Assembly: GCA_937958105.1 (NCBI GenBank)
Contig: CALFXJ010000054.1
Coordinates: 7,115 to 71,114, forward strand
From: an uncultured Cellvibrio sp.
GTDB taxonomy: Bacteria; Pseudomonadota; Gammaproteobacteria; Pseudomonadales; Cellvibrionaceae
Length of the DNA stretch: 64,000 nt
Direction of reading: 5' to 3'
Of the stretch, positions 8,358 through 17,551 are shown one piece after another; positions within the stretch are counted from its first letter, which is position 1; each line of letters begins with the position of its first letter. The notes beneath the pieces are model-generated. The model was not told the origin of the DNA. It saw only the letters and a list, made by a program, of their open reading frames with translations, and made no database searches. The position numbers and the translations under genes are program-made.

Positions 8358-9845
8358 ATGACATTAAAACAACGTTTGGGCCGCAGTACAGTGTGGATGA
8401 GTGCAGCGGCCAGTGGTAACAGCGTCGTCAGTTTTCTGATTTTTATTGTTCTTTCGCGCATCCTGACGCCCGCCGAAATAGGCCTGGTGGCATTTGCATT
8501 GATCGTCGTGGAAGCCGGAAAAATTATCGTCAACGCCGGTTTTCCCCAGGCCATTGTGCAACGACAGCTGTGGGACAATATCTACGCCTCCACCTGCTTT
8601 TACCTCAACATGGCTTTCGCACTGTTGATCGCCAGCCTGATTTTCTTCATTGGGGTTCCTCTGGTTGAGATGTACTACGAACCCGCCGCCGGGCCGATCC
8701 TTAAAGTGCTGTCCGTGATCTTTTTTATCGAAGGAGCCAAAGCTGTTCATGAGGGAAAACTGAAACGGGAATTTGCTTTTCAGGTTATCGCCGTCCGCAC
8801 CGTGGTCGCTGGCTTGCTGTCCGGCGCTGTGGGTATCTACCTGGCAATCAAAGGCTTCGGCGTCTGGGCGCTGGTGTGGCAGCAGCTGATCAATCACAGC
8901 GTCATCACCTTATTCACTCTCACTGCCTCACGCTGGGTGCCCCGTCTGGCGTTTTCGCGGGAAGACTGCAAACAATTACTGAAATTTTCATCGCCGCTGA
9001 TGGCTGCGCAATTGATCGGCAATATCAGTTCCAAGATATTTGAAGTGCTGATCGGTGTGCTGGTCGGACCCGCGGCGCTGGGTTTCTTTCGGGTCGGCGG
9101 AAGAGCGCTGTTTATCCTGCAGGAAATTGTCCTCAAGCCTTTCGAACAGACAGTTCTGTCGGCCCTGTCCCGCATTCCGGCGCGGGATCAGCAGGCAGCA
9201 GGCACACTGCGGGTTATCAAGATCAGCGCCTACCTGACCTTCCCCATCTTCTTCGGTGCGGCGGCCATTGGTCCGGAATTTATTGTCTTCGCATTTGGAG
9301 AGAAATGGGCCATCAGTGGCCAGATCATGACGATTCTCGCTCTGGGGACAGCCCCGCTCGTGATCGGTTTTCAAATCAACGCAGCCCTCACCGCCAGCGG
9401 CAATTCCCGCATGGTGATGGCGCTGGCCAGTATCGTCTTTGTGATTAACTGCGGATTGGGGTTAGCCTCTGTGTCCTTTGGTTTGATTGCCGCCGCCTAC
9501 GGATTTGCAGTACGCAGCTACCTGACCATATTTTTTAATATGTATTTTTTTCGCAAGGTGTTCGGCGTAAATATCCTGACCGTTGTCAGGTCCGTTGCCG
9601 CGTCCTTTGCGGCATCGGTGTTTATGCTGGTCAGTGTGATGGGGCTCAAGCTTACACCGATCAGCGACCTGCCGGTCGCTGTGAGCATGATCATCCTCGC
9701 CGCCGCCGGCGGATTGATTTATGTACTGCTGATGGTCACTCTGTTCCGGGCGGAAACGCGGAATTTCTTCGGAGAAAGTATCGACATGGTGCCGCAGAAA
9801 ATTCGCCCGGCGGCCATCAAGGTCCAGCAACTGCTGCGACTTTAA
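8358..9845 (+). CDS. Wzx/GumJ-like lipid-linked oligosaccharide flippase
   Basis: A 495-residue polytopic protein with about 12-14 hydrophobic helices of the MATE/MOP polysaccharide-transporter type. It opens with an Arg/Ser amphipathic start (LGRSTVWMSAAASGN), typical of the Polysacc_synt family, and includes RILTPAEIGLVAFAL and the conserved FSSPLMAAQLIGN and GRALFILQEIV regions. It would move the completed undecaprenyl-linked unit to the periplasm. A 45-base gap separates it from gumI. It is the last plus-strand gene of the EPS operon and ends 15 bases before a convergent gene. Confidence 0.87.
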   Translation: MTLKQRLGRSTVWMSAAASGNSVVSFLIFIVLSRILTPAEIGLVAFALIVVEAGKIIVNAGFPQAIVQRQLWDNIYASTCFYLNMAFALLIASLIFFIGVPLVEMYYEPAAGPILKVLSVIFFIEGAKAVHEGKLKREFAFQVIAVRTVVAGLLSGAVGIYLAIKGFGVWALVWQQLINHSVITLFTLTASRWVPRLAFSREDCKQLLKFSSPLMAAQLIGNISSKIFEVLIGVLVGPAALGFFRVGGRALFILQEIVLKPFEQTVLSALSRIPARDQQAAGTLRVIKISAYLTFPIFFGAAAIGPEFIVFAFGEKWAISGQIMTILALGTAPLVIGFQINAALTASGNSRMVMALASIVFVINCGLGLASVSFGLIAAAYGFAVRSYLTIFFNMYFFRKVFGVNILTVVRSVAASFAASVFMLVSVMGLKLTPISDLPVAVSMIILAAAGGLIYVLLMVTLFRAETRNFFGESIDMVPQKIRPAAIKVQQLLRL

Positions 9846-9860
9846 ATGGCATCTACACAG

Positions 9861-11048
9861 CTACAGGAAATTGGCACGCGCCAGGTTCAGAACATAGGGC
9901 AGGTAATGCTGAATGTGTTCCTCCAGGGTGTCTTTTTCCTGCAGCACCTGCAGAAATTTGTCGGCAACCCTGACCGGATCCTTTGATAACTCATCCGGCG
10001 TGGATAACAAATCCGATTGCTCCAGCTTAAAGAACTGCAAGAGTCCTTCAAATTTATCCTGATAGGCAAAACTGAACGAAGCCGTACCGCCGCTTAATCC
10101 GAGGATCGCTGTATGCATACGCCCGGTGGCCAGCATATCCAGAACCGGCGTCACCGCACGCACTACCCCGGGGCTGACTGGCGGCAGCATGAAGACCCGC
10201 TCCCGCTCTATCGGCGACAGATCGGCGGTGGCTTCTTCCAGCAGCAATTGGTCGGGACGTTTGGAGCGGGTATCGTGAGGAATTAGTACGACCGACAGAG
10301 AGTGCTGCAACAGCTGCCGGATAAACACCTTCAAAGCGGCGGGTATGCGGGCGTCTTTCTCGGCGTGGAGGTAATTCGCGTTAACGCCGACTACCTGATC
10401 GCCCTTGGCTTTTCGTATTTCAATCCAGTCGTGCGCCTGCTGTACAACCGGATGCAGCATGCGCGGCTCCAATAGAAACGCCAGGTCCGCCACCTGACGA
10501 ATCGGCCGCTCCAGTTCATCCTCCATGCGAACTTTTGATACCGGATCACGCGCGCAGATCGTTACCGATGCGGGGAGTTTTCGCAGTGAATTGCGCGTGG
10601 TCTTTTCAGGATGGGTGTTGTAGCTGGCACCGAGCACTGTAGCTTTTTTACCCATACGCGCAGCTTCTGCCACCAACGACAAACGGGCATTGACCGAGGG
10701 TGGGTTGTAAGCACCATCAATAACATCAGCCCCGATGAAATAGCAGGATTCGTAACGCGGTAACTGCGCGACCAGCAACGCCTGCTGGATACGGGACTGT
10801 CGGTAAAAAAATCGCTCTCCCGGAATACGCCGGTCGATTCTTTCGTCCAGCGGCCAGGGGTTGCCGTAAAGCAAGTCAACATGAGGCACCCCTGTCTTGC
10901 GCAGGAAGGTCGAGGATGCGGAAATCATCGCAGCATCACCCAGACTTCCCGGAATAGCCGGAGGAATTATTAACGTGCGCTTTTCACTTGTCTCCGCAGC
11001 TCGCCAGCTGGCCAGCGTGCGCCCGATAGCTGCTGATAATGCACCCAT
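9861..11048 (-). CDS. Polysaccharide pyruvyltransferase family protein
   Basis: About 395 residues of the PS_pyruv_trans fold, a GT-B-like family that transfers pyruvate from PEP as a ketal to sugars. Landmarks: IPPAIPGSLGDAAMISASS near residue 30, YFIGADVIDG near 100, VLGASYNTHPEKT near 140, VTICARDPVSKVRM near 162 and the C-terminal LATGRMHTAILGLSGGTASF with the family histidine. It is longer than, and clearly different from, the GumL-like protein encoded upstream, so it is a second decoration enzyme or a regulator-like paralogue. It is last in the minus-strand operon, about 70 bases after gumL. Confidence 0.75.
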   Translation of the reverse strand: MGALSAAIGRTLASWRAAETSEKRTLIIPPAIPGSLGDAAMISASSTFLRKTGVPHVDLLYGNPWPLDERIDRRIPGERFFYRQSRIQQALLVAQLPRYESCYFIGADVIDGAYNPPSVNARLSLVAEAARMGKKATVLGASYNTHPEKTTRNSLRKLPASVTICARDPVSKVRMEDELERPIRQVADLAFLLEPRMLHPVVQQAHDWIEIRKAKGDQVVGVNANYLHAEKDARIPAALKVFIRQLLQHSLSVVLIPHDTRSKRPDQLLLEEATADLSPIERERVFMLPPVSPGVVRAVTPVLDMLATGRMHTAILGLSGGTASFSFAYQDKFEGLLQFFKLEQSDLLSTPDELSKDPVRVADKFLQVLQEKDTLEEHIQHYLPYVLNLARANFL

Positions 11049-11118
11049 ATCGCTTCCCTCTTTTTGTTATTCCTGAGCTCACCGACATTAAGTCCGCGGA
11101 GAGGCAGCGACGATTACC

Positions 11119-12009
11119 TCAGTTCCACAACTCCAGAGGAAATGCGTACATCAGCGCTGTGTGATCATAGCGAATCGCGGGAGCGCCACCCATCTCCAAC
11201 CCCTCTTCCAGGGTATGAGCAAACTGAAATTCCGCTTCTGTACGACCGCTGCCAAAGTAATAGTCCTTGTACTTGAACAGATCTTCCGTCTGCGATAGAC
11301 GTACATATCGTGCGGGAATGCCAAACGCTTCGGCAATAATCAAACCGTGCAGCGAACTTGCCAGTACAAATTTTGCCTGCAGAATTTTTTGAATGACGAT
11401 GTTCCAGCCCCACAGTGGCGAAATCAGCTTGGGATGATTGCTCACCAAAGACAGGTCGTGCAGGTTAGGCACCACGGCGTAATCTGTTTTACCGGTCACT
11501 GTGAAACGATTTTTAAAGATGTAAGGCAGCAGCAAAGCTGGATCACCGTAGACATCCGGCACGACGATGCCCCGCTTACGCAGAAACTCCGCCGTGAGTG
11601 GGCCACGGACCGCATGCACCTTTAAATCTTTGGCCGTGAATTCTTTCTCTGGAATTTTTCCATTCCACCCGGAACCCCACACATTGTCGCCAGTCTGGGC
11701 AAAATGCAGGATTGAGCCGATGGCCAGCAGTCGGGCCGGGTCGGCTACCTGATCATCGAGACTTAAACCGTGAAAGGCGAGCATCTGACGCGTAACAATA
11801 TCCGACAGCCGATCTCCAAAGTTGATGCTGCCGTCGCTGGGCGACCAATGAAAAAGATCAACGTGAGGGTATGGTAAACGCCCCGTCAGTGACGGAGCTG
11901 GATGAGTAAGATTTCTGGCCAGCGCGGACAACTTAGCTAACACGTTTGCGGCTCCTCGAACGATGTTGGCGCGATCACCTGACGCGCCTCTGAATAACTG
12001 ACGGCTCAC
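11119..12009 (-). CDS. gumL: GumL-type ketal pyruvyltransferase
   Basis: A 296-residue pyruvyltransferase of GumL size. Matching features are LFHWSPSDGSINFGDRLSDI near residue 55, ILHFAQTGDNVWGSGWNG near 100, HAVRGPLTAEFLRKRG near 132, YGDPALLLP near 155 and VLASSLHGLIIAEAFGIPAR near 220, which contains the conserved SSLHG motif. GumL ketalates the terminal mannose of the xanthan side chain with pyruvate. It lies between the EpsL-like barrel and the second pyruvyltransferase in a minus-strand operon that starts with gumD. Confidence 0.85.
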   Translation of the reverse strand: MSRQLFRGASGDRANIVRGAANVLAKLSALARNLTHPAPSLTGRLPYPHVDLFHWSPSDGSINFGDRLSDIVTRQMLAFHGLSLDDQVADPARLLAIGSILHFAQTGDNVWGSGWNGKIPEKEFTAKDLKVHAVRGPLTAEFLRKRGIVVPDVYGDPALLLPYIFKNRFTVTGKTDYAVVPNLHDLSLVSNHPKLISPLWGWNIVIQKILQAKFVLASSLHGLIIAEAFGIPARYVRLSQTEDLFKYKDYYFGSGRTEAEFQFAHTLEEGLEMGGAPAIRYDHTALMYAFPLELWN

Positions 12010-12022
12010 AATCAGGAGTGAA

Positions 12023-13192
12023 TCAGTAACGGAAAGACATACCCAGAACGGCCTGTGATGAGGTGTAGGTGCGATATCTCAGCGGCGAATCCCGATCAAC
12101 CCAGCGCGTATCCAGACGGATGGAAAACTGTTCAGAAAATTTGTAGACCACCTGCAAAGGCGAGATGTTGTAAACCTTCTCATCACGATCCGGACCGGGG
12201 CTGTCGTTGCGATACTTCTGCTGCACATAATTGACGTCGGCGCCCAGACTGATCTTGGGTGTCCATTGCCATTGCACACCAGCGAAAAGCGTATGCGTCC
12301 CCTTGGGTGAGTCTGAGGTTTCACCGACCGCCGGTTCGCGATAGGAATAGCCGCCGTTGAATTCGGTCTTCTCCGTCGCTGCCCAGGTAGCTTCAAGAAT
12401 AGCCAGCGCACCGGTGCCGTCGTTCACCACACCGTCGCGATTAAAATAGGCCAGCGTCGCGGTAAGATCTGTTTTCGCTGTTGTCTTCCAGGTAGTTTCA
12501 AGCTCTGCCTGCTGGTATTCGAAGTCAAGGTCCTCGTAGGGTTCGAGCACCTCCGAATCATCGACAGGTATGCCTATCTCCTGATTGGGATAAGTTCGCT
12601 CGCCATAACGCACCCGCAAAAACATTGTCGACTGAATGCCGGTGGTATATCCGGCTTCGAAATAACCTTCGTCTTCGTCGTAGTCCATTCCCTCACGCAA
12701 TCCATTGGAGTGCGTCTGCTCTGCCTGCCGTCCACCGATACCCAGCGTTAACCGATGGCCCGCGCCATATCTGATCAATGCGTGGGCCTCGTCGCGCTTC
12801 ACGATATCCTTGTCAGGAAACTCCAGCCGATCAACCGGATAGGAATCCCGCATCCATTCCAGGCGGGACTTCAGACGATTGCCCCACTGCCCCTGCCAGG
12901 TGATCTTGCCTTCATTGATGGTCGCATCGAGGTCGGGCCGATCATCGTGATCGTAGTGGGCCACCTGCCAGCGGGCAACAAACCGCTGACGACTCAGCGT
13001 TTTATCCAAGGCGACAAACGCCGACGACACCGTAATCCGTTCTGATTCTTTCTCCGGCCGGCGCTCGTAGTTACTGTCCCACAACTGCCGCACGGATGCG
13101 CCGGCCGAGAAGAAATCTGTCTGCGCCATCGCGGGCATTGCCGCTAAAGAACACAGAGGTAATGCACGTAAAAAACTTAATGAGTCCCGCAT
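12023..13192 (-). CDS. epsL: EpsL-like outer-membrane beta-barrel protein of EPS locus
   Basis: About 389 residues with a signal peptide (MRDSLSFLRALPLCSLAAMP, cut after AMA) and a mature region of alternating polar and aromatic strands ending in FRY, the C-terminal aromatic signature of outer-membrane barrels. It resembles the EpsL proteins found in EPS clusters, whose exact role is not settled; a porin-like path or assembly aid for polymer export is likely. An upstream in-frame ATG (13219) would overlap the gumD stop; 13192 is chosen because the signal peptide begins there, though no strong ribosome site is seen for either start. Confidence 0.7.
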   Translation of the reverse strand: MRDSLSFLRALPLCSLAAMPAMAQTDFFSAGASVRQLWDSNYERRPEKESERITVSSAFVALDKTLSRQRFVARWQVAHYDHDDRPDLDATINEGKITWQGQWGNRLKSRLEWMRDSYPVDRLEFPDKDIVKRDEAHALIRYGAGHRLTLGIGGRQAEQTHSNGLREGMDYDEDEGYFEAGYTTGIQSTMFLRVRYGERTYPNQEIGIPVDDSEVLEPYEDLDFEYQQAELETTWKTTAKTDLTATLAYFNRDGVVNDGTGALAILEATWAATEKTEFNGGYSYREPAVGETSDSPKGTHTLFAGVQWQWTPKISLGADVNYVQQKYRNDSPGPDRDEKVYNISPLQVVYKFSEQFSIRLDTRWVDRDSPLRYRTYTSSQAVLGMSFRY

Positions 13193-13208
13193 GTGTGAAT
13201 ATCCGATA

Positions 13209-14663
13209 TCAATAGGCATGTTGACCAACAAAGCCCTTGAATACCGTCATCCACAGGATTTTTATATCCATCAGCAAGGACCAATTGCGAATGTACTCCA
13301 GGTCGTAAGCGATACGCCCGGACATTTTGTCGAGGGTTTCGGTTTCGCCCCGGAAACCATTGATCTGTGCGAGACCGGTGATGCCAGGCTTCACCTTGTG
13401 ACGCAACATATAACCCTTGATCTGACTGCGATAAAACTCATTATGTGACACAGCATGTGGTCGCGGACCAACCAGTGACATACTGCCAGACAATACGTTG
13501 AACAGCTGTGGCAGCTCGTCCAGTGATGTGCGACGCAGGAATGCACCGAAAGGTGTTACGCGCGGATCCTGCTTGCGCGCCTGGGGCACATCATCTCCGT
13601 CTTCACACACAGTCATGGAACGGAATTTCCAGACTTTGATACGTTCGCCACGCATACCGTAGCGCGTCTGTTTGAAAAACACCGGACCGGGTGATGACAA
13701 CTTAACGCCCAGAGCAATAATCAGCATCGGCAAAGCCAGCGCCAGCAGGAGACCAGAGCCGAGGATAATGTCTTCCATCCGCTTGGCCCAGCCATTATCT
13801 ACCATGGGCGAATCATAAATACTCAGCGCAGGAATGCCTTGCAGACAGGTCAGCCGCGAATGCAGCAGATCAAAGTTGAACACATCCGGAATCAGATACA
13901 CAGAGACAGTGGTGTCAGCGAGACGCGCAATTAAGGAATGAGTCCGCAGTTCAGCACGCATCGGTAAGGTGATGAAGACAATATCAATGCGGCCTTCTCG
14001 GGCATCGGCGTAGAGTTGTTCAAAGCCGCCGCGGATAGTTGTGTCGGTGCTGTTGAGCCGACGGGTGGGGTCTTCACTGCCCTGGCGATCATCGTAATAA
14101 CCCACTACGCGATATCCCATCCACGGCATACCGCGCATGGATTTAACGACGCGCGACCCCAGATTATTTGCGCCAACGATAGCCACACGACGAGGCTCGG
14201 TAGGCTTGGAGCGCAGACGGGTGAGTAATACGCGACGCGCCCAGTGCAGGCCCACCATCACCGTCGGCGTAGCAATCATCCAGGCAAAGATTGCCGGCAG
14301 ACTGACATCGCGGAAGATATAAATTGTCAGGGCGGCAAGACCGACCACCAGCGTGGTACCTATCCAGGCACCCATCAAGCGATACGCAAGACTTTCAGTA
14401 GAGTGACCGCGCCACAGGTAATAGACTTCATTACCTTCCGCAAAGAAACCGAAGATAATCACTGCACTGATTGCCAGAGCCGTGTAGGAGTTGGTCCAGA
14501 ACAAATCCATGCTGCTGAGCGTAACCCAGAGAATAAAAACAATCAGGAAACTGTCCAGCGCGCGAAATAACGCAAGAATCTTTGAATGATGTAGCCGGAT
14601 AACTGGCGGCTGAGTGGATACAACCGGCGTCCCCGAAATACCAGGTATTTGTTGACTGCCCAT
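13209..14663 (-). CDS. gumD: GumD/WcaJ-type undecaprenyl-phosphate glucose phosphotransferase
   Basis: About 484 residues. It starts EPS assembly by transferring glucose-1-phosphate from UDP-glucose to undecaprenyl phosphate. Four N-terminal membrane helices (about residues 30-130), a CoA-binding-like Rossmann middle (VAIVGANNLGSRVVKSM near 158), a further hydrophobic segment near 280, and the C-terminal catalytic PHPT domain are all present. The last shows KQTRYGMRGERIKVWKFRSM, RRTSLDELPQLFNVLSGSMS and VGPRPH. Start 14663 has GGAGGT five bases upstream; an earlier in-frame ATG (14714) lacks this. It is first in the minus-strand EPS operon, so the promoter lies in the long gap beyond it. Confidence 0.93.
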   Translation of the reverse strand: MGSQQIPGISGTPVVSTQPPVIRLHHSKILALFRALDSFLIVFILWVTLSSMDLFWTNSYTALAISAVIIFGFFAEGNEVYYLWRGHSTESLAYRLMGAWIGTTLVVGLAALTIYIFRDVSLPAIFAWMIATPTVMVGLHWARRVLLTRLRSKPTEPRRVAIVGANNLGSRVVKSMRGMPWMGYRVVGYYDDRQGSEDPTRRLNSTDTTIRGGFEQLYADAREGRIDIVFITLPMRAELRTHSLIARLADTTVSVYLIPDVFNFDLLHSRLTCLQGIPALSIYDSPMVDNGWAKRMEDIILGSGLLLALALPMLIIALGVKLSSPGPVFFKQTRYGMRGERIKVWKFRSMTVCEDGDDVPQARKQDPRVTPFGAFLRRTSLDELPQLFNVLSGSMSLVGPRPHAVSHNEFYRSQIKGYMLRHKVKPGITGLAQINGFRGETETLDKMSGRIAYDLEYIRNWSLLMDIKILWMTVFKGFVGQHAY

Positions 14664-15617
14664 AACTACCTCCATGCGCGTTACTGCTTCGTTTTTCCAG
14701 CCTGCATTTTTCAAGCCAGAGATGAATGTGTTTATAAACGGCGTGAGATAAATCTCGTATGGCTGCAGATAAAGTACGTAAACCCTGCGGAAAAATACCT
14801 TTCTTTAAATCAACACCGCTTACCGTAGTGATTTCGCTGCAAGTCGTCCGCCCCACTTTAAGGCACATTCACGACCCTACGCCCACAAAATGAAACCGTT
14901 TTTGAATTCAATTTTGTTGTTAGAGTTGCTAAACCATCATGTTTAAAAACTGAAACTGCTGACCTGTTATGAAACCTCTACTACATTTGACGCGCCAACC
15001 TCCACTTCTACCGGATCACACTGAACATTGACCAGTTCGCCTACCGAAACCCCTGTTCAAATTTCAGCGACAAGAAATTCGTCGCCTGAAACTGTCCATG
15101 CGAATCCGACGTGAGTAACATCAAAAAACCACAGGAAGGATTTCTCGTTTTTGCGCTAGGCATTTCCGTAAATGCGCCATCGTAGCGATGCTTACGAGTC
15201 CGCTTACCGAACTGCCAGATTGACTGGTGACGCGTAGCTTGCATTCGCCAATAAACTCCTTCTGTACGTTTCCACTCAGTAACCCAAGAGAAAATTTAAT
15301 CTGTGAACCAGGTTCATAAAGAATTAAACTCTTGAATCATTTCCGTCTTATGAACCTTTGCTTCGGGTATCAGAATATTTCTCTTTTTCTCTGAAAATTA
15401 TTTCGAAGAAAAGAGCGGATCTTGAAAATACGATTCGCATCACAATGAATGGCGCTGAAGATATTTTCCTTTTCCGGTTAGCAGGTTCACCGGTTGCATC
15501 CTCAACCCGGCACTGGCATTTTTTATTGAAGTGGTTTAATGTGCAGCACAGTCGCTGCTCGGTTATAAACAGCGGCGGTGACAGATATTCGGAATCAAAC
15601 ATCAAGGACGAGATACT
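14664..15617. other. 954-base gap without a convincing gene
   Basis: An AT-rich intergenic region between the divergent gumD operon and the secreted-protein gene at 15618. It should hold the gumD promoter and any regulatory sites for the minus-strand EPS operon. I see no clear tRNA, terminator or strong palindrome. Short open frames (for example 15041-15244 minus and 15358-15753 plus) lack ribosome sites and recognisable products. Confidence 0.6.
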
Positions 15618-16154
15618 GTGCGATACATTACGCTCTGCTCACTGGCTATCTGCCTGTTTTTTCCTCTCACCTCTTCCGCCTGCGAACAATTTCAAGCAAA
15701 AGTTGAACGTTATACTCAGCTCAAACGCGCCGGCGGCACCGCCAAACAGATGAATCGCTGGCAGGCTCAGCGAAAACTTTATGCTCAGCGCTACCGGGAA
15801 TGCCTCCGCGATCAACCGACCATGCAACGTGCTACCGGCAAAGGCAGTGGCAAGCGCAATAAGCCCGACGTTCAAAAGCCACGACAGGTTGATCACGATC
15901 ACCCCGTCGTTCAGAAACTGCTGGGCACCTGCAATTTCTGGATAAATACCTACAACCTTGATCCCTCGCCTGAAAATAAAACCTACCGTGACAGCGCGTG
16001 TCGCTCGTTGGACGATGCGCTGCGTCATCCTCCTGCCCCAATAGATAATTCAAGCAACCAGCGCCCGCTGAAGGAGTGCATCAAACCCGGCAATCTACTT
16101 GATGATGATGTGCGGGACTGCATGGCAGGAATACGCGAACCAGACTGGCAATGA
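15618..16154 (+). CDS. Secreted Cys-rich hypothetical protein
   Basis: A 178-residue protein with a GTG start preceded by AAGGA. It has a clear signal peptide (hydrophobic core LCSLAICLFFPLTSSA), cut probably just before Cys22. The mature part has six cysteines (about positions 22, 62, 104, 124, 148 and 163), which could form three disulfides. A basic middle region (TGKGSGKRNKPDVQKPRQ) precedes the Cys-rich C-terminal half. I do not recognise the family. SSAC is not a good lipobox, so it is more likely periplasmic or secreted than a lipoprotein. It stands alone between the EPS locus and a MOSC gene. Confidence 0.6.
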   Translation: MRYITLCSLAICLFFPLTSSACEQFQAKVERYTQLKRAGGTAKQMNRWQAQRKLYAQRYRECLRDQPTMQRATGKGSGKRNKPDVQKPRQVDHDHPVVQKLLGTCNFWINTYNLDPSPENKTYRDSACRSLDDALRHPPAPIDNSSNQRPLKECIKPGNLLDDDVRDCMAGIREPDWQ

Positions 16155-16208
16155 ACCAAGGGTGTCTTTAGAATCATCGACTCGTTCTTTCTCACTGAGT
16201 CGATACAG

Positions 16209-16694
16209 ATGAGCAATTCACTGCAAGCTTTGCTGGACAACCTGCCCAACACCGGAAAAGTACGCTGGATAGGTGTCCGCCCTTACCGCGGTGCAGCCAT
16301 GGAGGTGGTCAAGGAGGTAGAGGCAATAGCCGGTAAAGGTTTAGCGGGTGATCGTTATGCCAGCGCTAACGGCAAACGTCAGGTTACGCTGTTGCAGTGG
16401 GAACATTTGAATGTGATCGGCAGCTTCGCAGGTATGGAAACGGTTGCGCCGGAATGGCTGCGGCGCAACATTGTAGTAGCAGGAATAAATCTGCTGGCGT
16501 TAAAAAACCGGTGTTTCGCAATCGGTGATGCAGTGCTGGAATATACCGGCCTGTGCCATCCCTGTTCACAAATGGAAGCACGGTTTGGTCCTGGTGGGTA
16601 TAACGCTGTGCGTGGCCACGGTGGCATCACCGCACGCATCCTTCACGGTGGCATCATCCGGCTGCACGATCCGGTCCGCGCACTGGAGAAATGA
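16209..16694 (+). CDS. MOSC domain-containing protein
   Basis: A 161-residue single MOSC domain, a fold that binds sulfur or molybdenum cofactor and occurs in YiiM and molybdenum-cofactor sulfurase C-termini. Seen: the early GKGLAGDRYAS motif (about residues 43-52), LRRNIVVAGINLLALKNR, and the conserved-cysteine region LCHPCSQMEARFGPGGYNAV near residues 117-136, followed by GHGGITARIL. It probably takes part in sulfur transfer to a Mo-enzyme or in detoxification of N-hydroxylated bases, as proposed for small MOSC proteins. No Mo-enzyme gene is nearby. Confidence 0.85.
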   Translation: MSNSLQALLDNLPNTGKVRWIGVRPYRGAAMEVVKEVEAIAGKGLAGDRYASANGKRQVTLLQWEHLNVIGSFAGMETVAPEWLRRNIVVAGINLLALKNRCFAIGDAVLEYTGLCHPCSQMEARFGPGGYNAVRGHGGITARILHGGIIRLHDPVRALEK

Positions 16695-16712
16695 AAGGCA
16701 CAGCTGCAGTTA

Positions 16713-17477
16713 TCAACGCAACAGACTCTGTGCGCCTTCCACAAATAATTTAATTCCTGCCAACAACAGAAAACCGTAACAAGTCCAATAGAACCAGCGC
16801 TCCGATACACGGTGCAGCAGATAGACGCCCAGCTTTACCCCGACGGGAGCCAGGGGCAATAAAACAAGTGATGTCGTCAGGGCACTGGTATCCAGTTGAC
16901 CCAGCCAGACGTAAGGCACCAGCTTGATCAGGTTGATGATGGCAAAAAATAAAACCGTCGTACCCGCCAGCGTCAACTTGGGCAGTTGCTGGGGCAGCAG
17001 ATAGATAGACACCGGCGGTCCACCCGCGTGGGCGATGTAGCTGGTATATCCCGCCAGGGTTCCCCAGAAGGTTCCACCAGTCACGCCCGGCTCCCGACGC
17101 TGCGCCTGCTGCAGCATCCGCAACCCCCAGAGATAATGCGCCACAAAATATATGGCCAGCGCACCCACCAGAAGGCGGATCATATCCACGTTGGTGATGG
17201 AGAAGGTGAGCGCACCGAGCAGCGTTCCGAGCAGAGCACCCGGCATCAGCAGTTTGAGATTTTTACGGTCCCAGGTGCCACGGAAGCTCCAGACGCTGAA
17301 GACATCCATGACGCACAGGATAGGCAGCAAGATCGCAGCGGCCACCCGCGGGTCGATCATGAGAGACAGCAGCGGCACGGCCAGGACACCCAGCCCACCA
17401 CCAAAGCCTCCTTTGGAGATGCCCACCAGCAGCACCACTGGTACAGCGAGCATATAAAACGTGGGGTCGTTAATCAT
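16713..17477 (-). CDS. TauE/SafE family membrane transporter
   Basis: A 254-residue, eight-helix inner-membrane protein of the TauE/SafE (DUF81) family, thought to export sulfite, sulfoacetate or other organosulfur anions. The N-terminal VVLLVGISKGGFGGGLGVLA (family G-K-G-x-F/G motif) and the mid-protein GTLAGYTSYIAHAGGPPVSIYL repeat of that motif are diagnostic. It converges with the MOSC gene at an 18-base gap. The substrate cannot be told from sequence. Confidence 0.88.
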   Translation of the reverse strand: MINDPTFYMLAVPVVLLVGISKGGFGGGLGVLAVPLLSLMIDPRVAAAILLPILCVMDVFSVWSFRGTWDRKNLKLLMPGALLGTLLGALTFSITNVDMIRLLVGALAIYFVAHYLWGLRMLQQAQRREPGVTGGTFWGTLAGYTSYIAHAGGPPVSIYLLPQQLPKLTLAGTTVLFFAIINLIKLVPYVWLGQLDTSALTTSLVLLPLAPVGVKLGVYLLHRVSERWFYWTCYGFLLLAGIKLFVEGAQSLLR

Positions 17478-17551
17478 TTCTGCATTCAGTGCCAGCCATT
17501 AAACAACGTGTTGGCATGACCCTCGCGCGCTCACCGGTACAACAATCACAA

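Noticed and set aside
15041..15244. 67-codon minus-strand frame in the gap before gumD
   Set aside because: Weak start context, no ribosome site, no recognised product; could be a transposon remnant but I cannot support it.
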